Shown here one piece after another: positions 10,111 to 18,721 of a stretch of DNA of 64,000 nucleotides (position 1 is its first letter; each line of letters begins with the position of its first letter). Source of the DNA: Oscillospiraceae bacterium (GTDB lineage: Bacteria; Bacillota; Clostridia; Oscillospirales; Ruminococcaceae); the NCBI GenBank assembly GCA_022787085.1, contig JALFVE010000039.1:1-64000 (forward strand), in the 5' to 3' direction. Both the position numbers and the translations under genes were made by a program. The notes below the pieces were generated by a model that was given only the letters and a program-made list of their open reading frames with translations, was not told the origin of the DNA and did no database searches.

Positions 10111-10267
10111 ACATATCTATTTCGTGACCTCACTAAAATGTTAATTAACTTGCCTGTAACTTGCCAAAAACTGCATTATAATCTGCAAATTTGCAGAAAA
10201 TCCGCAAATAACGCATTTAAAATGCAGATTTTTAATTTCAAATCTGAATTTCAAATTTCAATCAAAT

Positions 10268-10585
10268 TTAAAATTTTCCCTCAAGCCTGCTATTGATTCT
10301 CTGAATTTTTCTGTCCAAGACATTAAAAAATTCTTCTTCTGTAACATTAAAAACCATCAAAAGCTCGGTGATAACAATGTCAACATCAGCAATCTCCTCA
10401 ATAAGATTATCCTTGTACTCGCCGACAAAGCCGTAACGCTTCACCTTAGAAATTGCCTGTATCAGCTCAGCGCATTCCTCCATAGCGATAACAGTTTCTT
10501 CTACAACGCCATGCTCCTTGATATTCTCCTCAAGAATCGCCGCATATTCTTTCATTTTTTCGTCCATGTGAATCAATCCTCTCAT
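10268..10585 (-). CDS. MazG-like all-alpha NTP pyrophosphohydrolase
   Basis: 105-aa ORF with EECAELIQAISK...NLIEEIADVDIVI (EExxE...ExxD); likely start at internal ATG near 10569 with SD GAGAGGA. Confidence 0.75.
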   Translation of the reverse strand: MRGLIHMDEKMKEYAAILEENIKEHGVVEETVIAMEECAELIQAISKVKRYGFVGEYKDNLIEEIADVDIVITELLMVFNVTEEEFFNVLDRKIQRINSRLEGKF

Positions 10586-10630
10586 TTTGGCATAAAAACA
10601 GTGACTATGCCCGAAGACATAAACGCTTAA

Positions 10631-10951
10631 TTACGATATTGGATTTATTTTGTGCTCATAGTCCTGTACAGCCAGGTAATTCTTAAACATATTGATAGCT
10701 TTCTTTATAAGCGCATTGTTCAGGTAGTGCCTAAAATCATCATTCATAGTAATACCATTTTCCTCAGCTTGGGCGATTATATCAGCTTCATAGCGGCTTA
10801 ATTCTGCCTGAACCTCCGAATGCTCATTGCACCACTTCACAAATTTCTCATTTTCGTGAAGACGTTCAAAAAAAACATTCTCGTGAAATATTACGCAGGG
10901 ATTGCCTTTTACATACATTTGTTCAAGAAGTTTGCCTTCCACATTATTCAC
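10631..10951 (-). CDS. Hypothetical phage protein
   Basis: 106-aa ORF in head-module accessory island. Confidence 0.5.
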   Translation of the reverse strand: MNNVEGKLLEQMYVKGNPCVIFHENVFFERLHENEKFVKWCNEHSEVQAELSRYEADIIAQAEENGITMNDDFRHYLNNALIKKAINMFKNYLAVQDYEHKINPIS

Positions 10952-11021
10952 CTCGATTTATAAAAACAGCGCACACCTTTCGGGTGTACGCATAAGAAAA
11001 CCGCCTTGTGAGGGTGGTAAA

Positions 11022-11050
11022 TTGACCTCACTTTCCGAATGTGATATAAT
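11022..11050 (+). promoter_or_regulatory. Sigma-70-type promoter for plus-strand moron
   Basis: TTGACC at 11022-11027, 17-bp spacer, TATAAT at 11045-11050; followed by AAGGAAGGAGGTG SD and ATG at 11076. Confidence 0.75.
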
Positions 11051-11075
11051 CAGCATAAGGAAGGAGGTGTGTAAA

Positions 11076-11351
11076 ATGGTGCGTTATGTTGAAATCCCAA
11101 GGACAGTCCATTGTCCAAAGTGGGATATCGATATTTGTTTGTATGGGAAATATTATTTATCTGATGACATTAATTCAAGCATCGGGAAATTTAAGTCGGC
11201 TTCATGCCCGATTGTCGAGAGCAGCAAACGTTCCTTACATATGCAGGAAGTAAAGTATAAGCTGCTCAGATGTCTTGATTATCTTCAATGCCCGCTGTTG
11301 AAAGATTTTCCGGAAGAAATTGACACGCATAAAGTCACTCGGATAGAATAA
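11076..11351 (+). CDS. Small hypothetical protein encoded by a moron (opposite strand to the late operon)
   Basis: 91-aa ORF MVRYVEIPRTVHCPKWDIDICLYGKYYLSDDINSSIGKFKSASCPIVE... with own promoter and strong SD. Confidence 0.75.
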   Translation: MVRYVEIPRTVHCPKWDIDICLYGKYYLSDDINSSIGKFKSASCPIVESSKRSLHMQEVKYKLLRCLDYLQCPLLKDFPEEIDTHKVTRIE

Positions 11352-11571
11352 CTTTCCTTTTTTCGATCCTAAGCTCAAACTTCGCAGCCTTCTCCGAAAG
11401 ATAAGCAATATCAGAAACAAGCGCCTGTATGTCGGAAATGCAGGTGCTTTTTCTTGCGACCTGTGCTTTGATATTTATCGTTTCGAGAAGCTTTTCAAGT
11501 TCTGAGATATTTGTTATTCTCTCGGAAAGATATTCCAATATTTTCATCTCCTCTCGGGTATAAAAAATCAC
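11335..11571 (-). CDS. Hypothetical small phage protein
   Basis: 78-aa ORF; start likely the internal ATG at about 11547. Confidence 0.45.
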   Translation of the reverse strand: MIFYTREEMKILEYLSERITNISELEKLLETINIKAQVARKSTCISDIQALVSDIAYLSEKAAKFELRIEKRKVILSE

Positions 11572-11589
11572 CCTACGGGTGTAAGGTGA

Positions 11590-11724
11590 TTAGTCGGCAT
11601 TTTCTTCGTCATCAGTCTCAATATCTTGGAAAGACTGTTCGGGAGAAAGCCCGAAAAATTCTTTCATTGCAGCTTCTCGCTCTTCTAAAGAACCGTCCAA
11701 AATGGTTATGGGCTTTGAATCCAT
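11590..11724 (-). CDS. Small acidic protein overlapping the 3' end of the minor head gene
   Basis: 44-aa ORF read by eye: MDSKPITILDGSLEEREAAMKEFFGLSPEQSFQDIETDDEENAD; ATG overlaps end of the 591-aa gene by ~19 nt. Confidence 0.6.
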   Translation of the reverse strand: MDSKPITILDGSLEEREAAMKEFFGLSPEQSFQDIETDDEENAD

Positions 11725-13481
11725 TCGATCATCTCCTTGTTCTGAGACAAAAAGGCAGATACAGCCTTGTTTATTTCACTATCGGAATAGGTTTTAACAT
11801 GCTTTTTATAACAGCGTTTAAAGTTATTTATCAACTTCATTTTATCATATTTTTCAGACTTTGTCAATACCTCAACTTTGCCGTTGTTTTTTACGATTGA
11901 CAAAGATTTTACGGTATCATTAGATAAGAAAAATGCGATATCAGTATCAGAATAGCTGCTGTTCCTCGGGTGATTATGCATAACAAACAAATCCTTTCCG
12001 TATAAGCCACCACAAAAATCAAGCTTATCATCTGTTCCCATAAATTCTTTTCTGTTTGAAAAATCATTGTTGAAAACAAAAGCAACCTCATTATGATTAT
12101 TATTATCACGTGAATATTTCAAAAGTTCCTTATGCTGTGACTGTATTGTATCACACTGAGCCGTTGTATAACCGTTAATTGTAACATTTGGAACCCTTTC
12201 AATAGATTTATCTGTTATTTGCGTAATAGATTTGGAACTTTTTTCGCTAACGGTAGCCTTCCTCTCCGCCCAGACCGCCTTAGAAGAAACCGACCTGTCA
12301 AACCCATAAACCTGAGTGCGGTCATTATGCTGTTTAAGCCCCGTATCCTTGCAGTAATCGGAATACTTTTTCTTCTGAGTCTTGAGCCGCACGGAAGCCT
12401 TTTCAAAAGCCTCCTTGTCGCCCATCTCATTGAACATCATGCACTCCCTTTTGGTAGCTCTGATGTCCCTCTCCATAGCTCTCTGCCGCTGAAATTGCTT
12501 GTATCTCTCGTCATTCTCCTCTTTCGGATAAGGGAAATACCGCTGAAAATTTATGCCCGGGGCGAAAGGATATTGAACATGACCGCAGTTAATGCCGAAA
12601 AGCCCCGCAGGCTCTCCATAGCTTGTTTCGGAAAGCGGAGTGTAATATATCTTGCCGCCCGCCCCGTCCATCGTAATGCCCTTCGAGCCGTCACGACTGA
12701 AAATCCTGCCCTGATACGACGCACACAGCGGTCTTGCGCCCATATGTGAGGAGACTTCAATAAGTTGTATGCCGTACTGATCGCACCGCATATTCTGCGC
12801 CGCCCTCGCCGCATTGGCAAGAGTGGAGCGCATATCCATCATGATATAAGCCTCGGGGGACCATTCCCGTCCCAGCTTGTCTGTAAAAGCGGGAATACCC
12901 TTCCTTGCAAGCTCCCTGATAGTCTTTCGTGTGGCTTCCTGCAAGGACATATGCCCCATCACAGTCTTAGCCGCCGACTTTCCCATAACGTCAAGAACGT
13001 CCTGCCTGCTCTTCTTCGATTCACGATAAACGGAATTGACAGCATTCACAAAGGAAGAACCCGCCTTGTATTTCATAACCGTGTTCACAAGATTAAGATC
13101 ACTCGCTGCCTGCCTCTGGAAAGCCTTAGCCGCATTCAGAGCAGAGGTCTCTGCAGGAATATCCGAGAAATATTCCGCAAGCCCCGCAGCATTCGCCGCC
13201 TGCACCGCATTGTCAAGATATCCTATCTCCGTCTGAGCCGCCTCAAGGACCATATCAAAAGCCTGCCCGTTCTGCACACCCGAATAGCCGTCAATAATGG
13301 CAGCCGCCCGCTTGTCAAAGCGACCCGAACGTGCAAGCTGACGAATGCGCCATTTTGAAGTGTCCGAAACCCTGCCGTCCTTTGAAAGCTGCGCCGCAAT
13401 TTCTCTGAGGATATCGTCCTCCATATCAAGCAGCGTCCGCACAAGCGGAGCGGAAAGTTCGTCATACTGCTCCCTCGTCAT
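11706..13481 (-). CDS. Phage minor capsid (MuF-like) protein with C-terminal JAB/MPN-like domain
   Basis: 591-aa ORF downstream of portal gene; N-terminal phage minor capsid type; C-terminal KDLFVMHNHPRNSSYSDTDI matches HxHP...SxxD JAMM-type pattern. Confidence 0.8.
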   Translation of the reverse strand: MTREQYDELSAPLVRTLLDMEDDILREIAAQLSKDGRVSDTSKWRIRQLARSGRFDKRAAAIIDGYSGVQNGQAFDMVLEAAQTEIGYLDNAVQAANAAGLAEYFSDIPAETSALNAAKAFQRQAASDLNLVNTVMKYKAGSSFVNAVNSVYRESKKSRQDVLDVMGKSAAKTVMGHMSLQEATRKTIRELARKGIPAFTDKLGREWSPEAYIMMDMRSTLANAARAAQNMRCDQYGIQLIEVSSHMGARPLCASYQGRIFSRDGSKGITMDGAGGKIYYTPLSETSYGEPAGLFGINCGHVQYPFAPGINFQRYFPYPKEENDERYKQFQRQRAMERDIRATKRECMMFNEMGDKEAFEKASVRLKTQKKKYSDYCKDTGLKQHNDRTQVYGFDRSVSSKAVWAERKATVSEKSSKSITQITDKSIERVPNVTINGYTTAQCDTIQSQHKELLKYSRDNNNHNEVAFVFNNDFSNRKEFMGTDDKLDFCGGLYGKDLFVMHNHPRNSSYSDTDIAFFLSNDTVKSLSIVKNNGKVEVLTKSEKYDKMKLINNFKRCYKKHVKTYSDSEINKAVSAFLSQNKEMIEWIQSP

Positions 13482-14916
13482 TCATATCACCGCCGCCAAA
13501 TCCCTCACCATCCGAAACGCCCGCAACAGCCGCTTCGGCGTTTATCCTCTCAAGCTCAGCCCTCGCCGTCTCTTCATCACACTTCATAACCTCCATAATG
13601 GCAGATACCTTAGACTTGAGACCCGCCGCCACAAGATTGATGTTATTTTCGATAAGGGTGTTATCGTCAATAATAACGCTGTCCTTGAACGCCGCAGTGA
13701 TCTCAGGCACCCCACGAGAGATCTCTCCCGTCTCCATAGCAAGAGATAGAACCGCCCTGCACATATCCTCGATCATCTCCACAAGAAGATTCTTCTGACA
13801 GCGGATAGTGATCGCCGTCTTGTTCTCCTCGGAAATGACCTCGGTAGCAGTTTTTACACCGCCTGCCCTGTCAAAGGAAAGCGCACCGGGAGACAATCCC
13901 ACCTGAAAGCAAAGGATATTCAGCAGAGCGTTTATTCCGTCAACGTGTTCCTGCACCCTCAGCACCGTTGTGTTGTCGGTAATCTTGAGGTCTTTTTCCT
14001 CGTCACATTTCAGTGCCTGATATACTTCATCATCAGCGTCAAAATAGCGTTCGGTCTCACCCGTCTCGGGATTAATAACAGTCCGAATACAAGAGGACGG
14101 CACAATAATGCGCTTCTTGCCAAGCACAAATTCTCTCGCAAAGCTATCGAAAGCCACATCAAGAGCCTTGAGGGTATCGCCGCAGTTCGCAAAGCAGCTG
14201 ATACCGAGGGGCAGCTCCGTCCGCACATTGGAAGGGAAATCGGGCTTGAAATACTGAAACAGTGGAGCACTCACAGGATATGTGAACGTGTCCGCCGTCA
14301 TTTCGGGATAAAACTCTGTAAGCGGCACCTTGTCTCCAAGAGCATTAGGGTCGGGAGACTTGTAAAGAAAATCCTCCACAAGAATATTCTCACCCTTTAC
14401 GGAATGCCTCTCAAACAGCGTGTAATAAAACTTTCCCCTTGCGGATATCTCCTCAAAAATGCCCTCGGTGATGATACGATTATCCCATTTCAGCGGATAA
14501 AAATGCCGCCCCTCAACGAAGGACAGCTTTACCTTGCCATTTTCGATATATTCACGAAGCGCACAGCCGCCCTGAGCAAACGCCGCCGACAGCAAGTGGG
14601 GAATGTTCTTCCAGAAGCCTTCACGGTCAAGAAAATCAAGAATATATTTGTCATATTCTTCCGACCCGCAGGAAATATCCACCTGCTCCGCAAAGCACTT
14701 GTGAGCAAATTCATCACAAAGTATCTTCGCAGTGTTCAGCATATTCATACGCCGCTTGCCGCCTTTGCCAAGCCCCGCCCGCTTTACGCTCAGCCAATCG
14801 GGAGAGCCTTCATAGATAAGCTGCCACCCGTCCATTTTAGCAAAAAATCCGTTATCCTCGGGAAAGCTCTCCTTCGGGAAAGCCTGCTTTATTTTGTCAG
14901 TATTCAAATATTTCAC
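13462..14916 (-). CDS. Phage portal protein (SPP1 Gp6-like)
   Basis: 484-aa ORF between terminase and minor head genes; characteristic portal composition. Confidence 0.88.
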   Translation of the reverse strand: MKYLNTDKIKQAFPKESFPEDNGFFAKMDGWQLIYEGSPDWLSVKRAGLGKGGKRRMNMLNTAKILCDEFAHKCFAEQVDISCGSEEYDKYILDFLDREGFWKNIPHLLSAAFAQGGCALREYIENGKVKLSFVEGRHFYPLKWDNRIITEGIFEEISARGKFYYTLFERHSVKGENILVEDFLYKSPDPNALGDKVPLTEFYPEMTADTFTYPVSAPLFQYFKPDFPSNVRTELPLGISCFANCGDTLKALDVAFDSFAREFVLGKKRIIVPSSCIRTVINPETGETERYFDADDEVYQALKCDEEKDLKITDNTTVLRVQEHVDGINALLNILCFQVGLSPGALSFDRAGGVKTATEVISEENKTAITIRCQKNLLVEMIEDMCRAVLSLAMETGEISRGVPEITAAFKDSVIIDDNTLIENNINLVAAGLKSKVSAIMEVMKCDEETARAELERINAEAAVAGVSDGEGFGGGDMNDEGAV

Positions 14917-14940
14917 TCCCTTTTTGGAAATATGGGCATA

Positions 14941-14967
14941 AAAAAACCGCCTGATCTCTCAGACGGT
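14941..14967 (-). terminator. Rho-independent terminator downstream of the tRNA-like element
   Basis: Minus strand ACCGTCTGA-GAGA-TCAGGCGGT-TTTTTT (9-bp stem, one G-U). Confidence 0.75.
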
Positions 14968-15037
14968 AACAAGCGCCCGGATTTGAACCGGAGCCTCAAC
15001 ACGATGGAAGCGTACTCCACCTATACGACGACTTGTT
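14968..15037 (-). tRNA. Degenerate tRNA-like element, possible Thr(CGT) anticodon
   Basis: Minus strand AACAAGT...GCTTGTT acceptor-like stem, CGTA-TAGGTGGAG-TACG D-arm with GG, CTTCC-ATCGTGT-TGAGG anticodon-like arm, TCCGG-TTCAAAT-CCGGG T-arm; variable loop nearly absent. Confidence 0.5.
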
Positions 15038-15425
15038 ACTTGCGATTATACCACAAATTATTTATTTTGTCAACCATTTTTCTTTCTTCTACAGTAAGAT
15101 TTGCTGCGCCTTTTTTGCTGTCATTTTCATTATGAAAATATCCGTGATGAGTGTGCGGTTTCATGGATTTATGTTCGTGAGTGAGGTCAATTTGCTTGAA
15201 ACGCTTATTCTGCTTGTCATAATATGTTATCATAGCAGGAACATTTTTGTCTGTGTTTATAGTAACATAGACCCTTCCTTTTGTCATTGTTTCCATTGGT
15301 GCGGTTGTACTCCCCTCATTAGGTACCACAAACTTTATATTATCGCTTTTCAAAACAGTTGTGTACTCACTCCCGTAAGGCTTGCCCTTATCGCTCACAC
15401 CGCTTGAAGAACCTCTTCCGCCCAT
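15036..15425 (-). CDS. Phage MGGRG-motif protein A (hypothetical)
   Basis: Start re-assigned to ATG at 15425 with SD GAGGTGG: MGGRGSSSGVSDKGKPYGSEYTTV...THEHKSMKPHTHHGYFHNE. Confidence 0.75.
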   Translation of the reverse strand: MGGRGSSSGVSDKGKPYGSEYTTVLKSDNIKFVVPNEGSTTAPMETMTKGRVYVTINTDKNVPAMITYYDKQNKRFKQIDLTHEHKSMKPHTHHGYFHNENDSKKGAANLTVEERKMVDKINNLWYNRK

Positions 15426-15454
15426 TATACCACCTCGGTCTGATGATGTCAATA

Positions 15455-15865
15455 TTATCTTGATCGCCTGTTCCTGATAACAGTTGATCTGTATTTTTTT
15501 GCAACCATACCGTTCGAGAAAAGACCAAGGGACGGGTCACTCTTATCGTTCGCACGCCTTTTAGCACTTTCACTATCAATCTTTTTCAGCTCGTTGGGTG
15601 TTATCAGCTTTGCTGTTGCTCCATTCTGATTTGCCCTACTTAATATTTTTTCCGCCTGATTTTTTGGAACATCATACAGCTCTGATTTTCCGATGTTAGC
15701 CGATGATACATTTGAACCCCAATGATCTTCATACATTTTTGTCCCTTTAATTCGATACCTTATCGCTGTACCATCGTCCCATTTTACTTCAACAGCGTGC
15801 TCCTGACCGTTAAATCCATTTGAGGCTGAACCGCCAACACCGCTTGCTCCGCCTCTACCACCCAT
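15455..15865 (-). CDS. Phage MGGRG-motif protein B (hypothetical)
   Basis: 136-aa ORF with SD GGGAGG: MGGRGGASGVGGSASNGFNGQEHAVEVKWDDGTAIRYRIKG... Confidence 0.75.
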   Translation of the reverse strand: MGGRGGASGVGGSASNGFNGQEHAVEVKWDDGTAIRYRIKGTKMYEDHWGSNVSSANIGKSELYDVPKNQAEKILSRANQNGATAKLITPNELKKIDSESAKRRANDKSDPSLGLFSNGMVAKKYRSTVIRNRRSR

Positions 15866-16487
15866 AAACCTTAGCCTCCCTGAATTTATCCTGAAATGAT
15901 TTTATGTGAACAATATTTCCTCTGCATTCCTCGGGAACAGTTCCGTAAAATATGATTTTTGACGGCGAAAGCCTTTCAAGCATGACATCATATCCGAGAA
16001 GAAAAGCCCGCTTTGTTTCCTCACTCCGCTGCGTTCCCACCGATGAAACAGCAACGGTCCCGCCCGAAGGCTCACCGTCAAAACACCATTCAAACGACCT
16101 TTCATCTGACCAGCATATTGTGGGAATGACCTTTATCCCGAAGCTTTGCCAGTAAGCCCCGAGCCAGTGCTTGCGGTAATGGTTGTATATCTGCATGGCA
16201 ACGGGGAAATCGGTATAAAGTGAAAAATCGGGCGAAAGTACACAGGCAAAATCCGAAAGCAGTTTTATGTAATCTTTTGGTCTGTTCCATACTCTGAGAA
16301 ACTGATAATCGTCAAGGAAGAAATGCACCGCTTTATCTGCCCTGTCCTTTGCCGTATTGGCATAATTAAAGCCGATAAAGTCAGAAAAAGTGGCTTCATC
16401 GGCTTCTATAACGGGAATGTCATATTTCCCTGTAACAGCGGGTGTGAATTTCTCTAGATTTTCATATCTTTCCTTTTCGGGTATCAC
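15855..16487 (-). CDS. DUF4417-like phage protein
   Basis: 210-aa ORF; WSDERSFEWCFDGEPSGGTVAVSSVGTQ region typical of DUF4417. Confidence 0.75.
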   Translation of the reverse strand: MIPEKERYENLEKFTPAVTGKYDIPVIEADEATFSDFIGFNYANTAKDRADKAVHFFLDDYQFLRVWNRPKDYIKLLSDFACVLSPDFSLYTDFPVAMQIYNHYRKHWLGAYWQSFGIKVIPTICWSDERSFEWCFDGEPSGGTVAVSSVGTQRSEETKRAFLLGYDVMLERLSPSKIIFYGTVPEECRGNIVHIKSFQDKFREAKVYGW

Positions 16488-17722
16488 CTTATCACCCTCT
16501 CCAACATCTCACGCATATAAGGCTCGGTGCTGTATTCCAATGCGTCAAGATTATCAATATTTGTCGTGCCATCGTCAAGCCTTACATCGGCTGTCGGTTC
16601 ATCGTCGTCCCACATAGCCTCAGAAAGCGCGTCTATCGTTGTTTGACAGCTCTTGAGTATCTTGTACCGCCCCGCTCCCATCATAGCCGTATAGAAGCGT
16701 ATGCGGTCATTTATGGGATATTTGCGGGCATTATGTATTTCAATCTTTAAGCCCCTTCGAGCTGCTTCAACTCTAAGCCCCGCAATAAGGGTCTGCTCCG
16801 CACTGTCGCAGTAAATATCAATAAGCGGCACATTCCCGAGGATAAGCCTGCACTCGATGATAAACTGTACAAAATCATCATACAGCTGCTGCGGGGTAGC
16901 TGCGTCCTTCCTGTGATAATCGTGAACAGTAACTATCTGCCCAAGTCCCCGGGAGAAGCCCGTGCATTCAAAAGCATGAGCCGATTTTCCGCCGCCGAAG
17001 TCAACTCCCACAGTCGCAAAAACAAGGTCAAGCCCATTCAGATCGTCAATGATAAAATCCTCGGGTCTGTCATTGAATTTGCGGTAAATAATACCCTCCG
17101 CATTGACCCAATTGCCAAGCACATAACGGTCATAATAAACCGTACCCGCATATTCTTTTTTCAGAGCATTGACGAAATTCGGGTCAAGGGTGGGATTATC
17201 GTCAAGAGTGTATTTCTGACAATAGATATCCGCATCGCTGTCAAGGAATTTCTTGAACCAATGCTGCCGTCCTTCGGGATTGCAGGTGCCGTCAAAGGTT
17301 GAATATGACTTGTCCAGACGGGACTTGAGCATATCAAACACAGATTCGCTCCAGGTAACGATCTCGTCCCCGTAGCAGTATTTCACCGACATACCACGAA
17401 TCTTATCGACCGAGGTTTTCTTGTCAGCCCCGAGACAGTAGCATCGTTCACCAAACAGCATAGCCGTATTGTCACTCTGCCTGATAGGCTGCACAAGCTC
17501 GCTGCCCCATATATCCATCAGCGGATAAAGGACATTTCTCACAAGTGTACCCTGAGTATGCCCGAGGATCAGGATATCTCCCGGCTTTCCTGCGACATTC
17601 CTTATCCGCTTCGGGATAACGTAATAGTCCATATATGTCTTTCCGGAACGTGTCGCACCCGTTTTTGTATTCCATCTGTGCGTAGCGTTGCGGAAATATT
17701 CCTGCTGCATAGGCGTAAACAT
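16484..17722 (-). CDS. Terminase large subunit
   Basis: 412-aa ORF; TGATRSGKTYMDYY Walker A, VGVDFGGGKSAHAF nuclease Asp motif. Confidence 0.92.
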   Translation of the reverse strand: MFTPMQQEYFRNATHRWNTKTGATRSGKTYMDYYVIPKRIRNVAGKPGDILILGHTQGTLVRNVLYPLMDIWGSELVQPIRQSDNTAMLFGERCYCLGADKKTSVDKIRGMSVKYCYGDEIVTWSESVFDMLKSRLDKSYSTFDGTCNPEGRQHWFKKFLDSDADIYCQKYTLDDNPTLDPNFVNALKKEYAGTVYYDRYVLGNWVNAEGIIYRKFNDRPEDFIIDDLNGLDLVFATVGVDFGGGKSAHAFECTGFSRGLGQIVTVHDYHRKDAATPQQLYDDFVQFIIECRLILGNVPLIDIYCDSAEQTLIAGLRVEAARRGLKIEIHNARKYPINDRIRFYTAMMGAGRYKILKSCQTTIDALSEAMWDDDEPTADVRLDDGTTNIDNLDALEYSTEPYMREMLERVIR

Positions 17723-18150
17723 CAGAAGCCCCCCTCGATCTTCCCGAGAACTTCATCAAGCTTTGCAAGTGCAGCGTTATCCCCTTCAGAAGCGGCTTTT
17801 TCTTTAAGCCTCAGCTCACGCTTACGGAGTGCAAGCTCTTCATGTCCGATATCCTTACCGAGTATCTGCATTACCCTGTCAAACGCCTTTGTATCGCCCT
17901 GAGCCGCATTCAGGAACATCGCCATAACAAGCACCATCTCGTTATCCATATCATCGGGATCCACACCGAGAGCTTCGAGTTGCTCCCTGTCATTGACCGC
18001 AGCAGGAAGTTCAAGCAGAGCCTTCATCTTCTGCTTCATATCCTTCTTGCGCCGCCTTGACTCGGCGGAAGCCTTGCCGCCTTTTTGCGCTCGCTCTCGA
18101 AGTTCACTCGAAGTTAAATCTTCGGGTCGAATTAAATTCTTTTCATTCAC
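17722..18150 (-). CDS. Terminase small subunit
   Basis: 142-aa ORF directly upstream of terL; GGKASAESRRRKKDMKQKMKALLELPA. Confidence 0.75.
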   Translation of the reverse strand: MNEKNLIRPEDLTSSELRERAQKGGKASAESRRRKKDMKQKMKALLELPAAVNDREQLEALGVDPDDMDNEMVLVMAMFLNAAQGDTKAFDRVMQILGKDIGHEELALRKRELRLKEKAASEGDNAALAKLDEVLGKIEGGF

Positions 18151-18328
18151 GGGTCACCACCTGCCGTAATTTGGATATAAAAAAGCACCCCGAAGGGCGC
18201 AGAAAAATCTTGAGCGCAAAGGAAGCCGCCGACAAGCGAAAGCTGTTGCTCCCACCCTCGGCTGGGCTTCAAATGTATTCTTTGCTATTTTATATTATAC
18301 ATCGGACAAAGCGGACAAAACGGACAAG

Positions 18329-18721
18329 TTATGATTTCTGCAAAAATCTGTCGTGCATTTTACGAACACTTTCGGCTGTATTGTTGCCACCTATAGCATT
18401 TGCAACCTGCACCCAGCTTTTAAGTTCAATATGCCGATGAATCATAATCTGCCGAATGAGAGAATCGTCAATAGTGTTTATGTATTCAAGAATCTCTTTT
18501 TCGACAAATGATATCTCTGCAAGTTTTGCCGATATAATTTCCCGAATCTTCTCACGCTGTTCTGCGAGCTTTGCAACAGGAGAGGAGACATCAGAGCTGC
18601 GACCTGCGCCGCTGTTCTCGTATCCCATAGCTTTTATCTCGGTGATTTCCTTTAGCTTGTCCTCCCACATTTTCTTCTCCTTGGAGAGAAAATATATTTG
18701 ATTCAGCTGTTTTTCTGTCAA
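18329..18721 (-). CDS. DUF1492/ArpU-like late transcriptional regulator
   Basis: 130-aa ORF upstream of terminase, C-terminal HTH-like region (DDSLIRQIMIHRHIELKSWVQVANAIGGNNTAESVRKMHDRFLQ). Confidence 0.7.
   Translation of the reverse strand: MTEKQLNQIYFLSKEKKMWEDKLKEITEIKAMGYENSGAGRSSDVSSPVAKLAEQREKIREIISAKLAEISFVEKEILEYINTIDDSLIRQIMIHRHIELKSWVQVANAIGGNNTAESVRKMHDRFLQKS

Noticed and set aside
10078-10296. Plus-strand 72-aa ORF in AT-rich spacer
   Set aside because: Low-complexity K/N/F/I-rich translation without SD; the region reads as noncoding
13945-15135. Plus-strand 396-aa ORF antisense to the portal gene
   Set aside because: Shadow ORF; crosses the terminator and tRNA-like element
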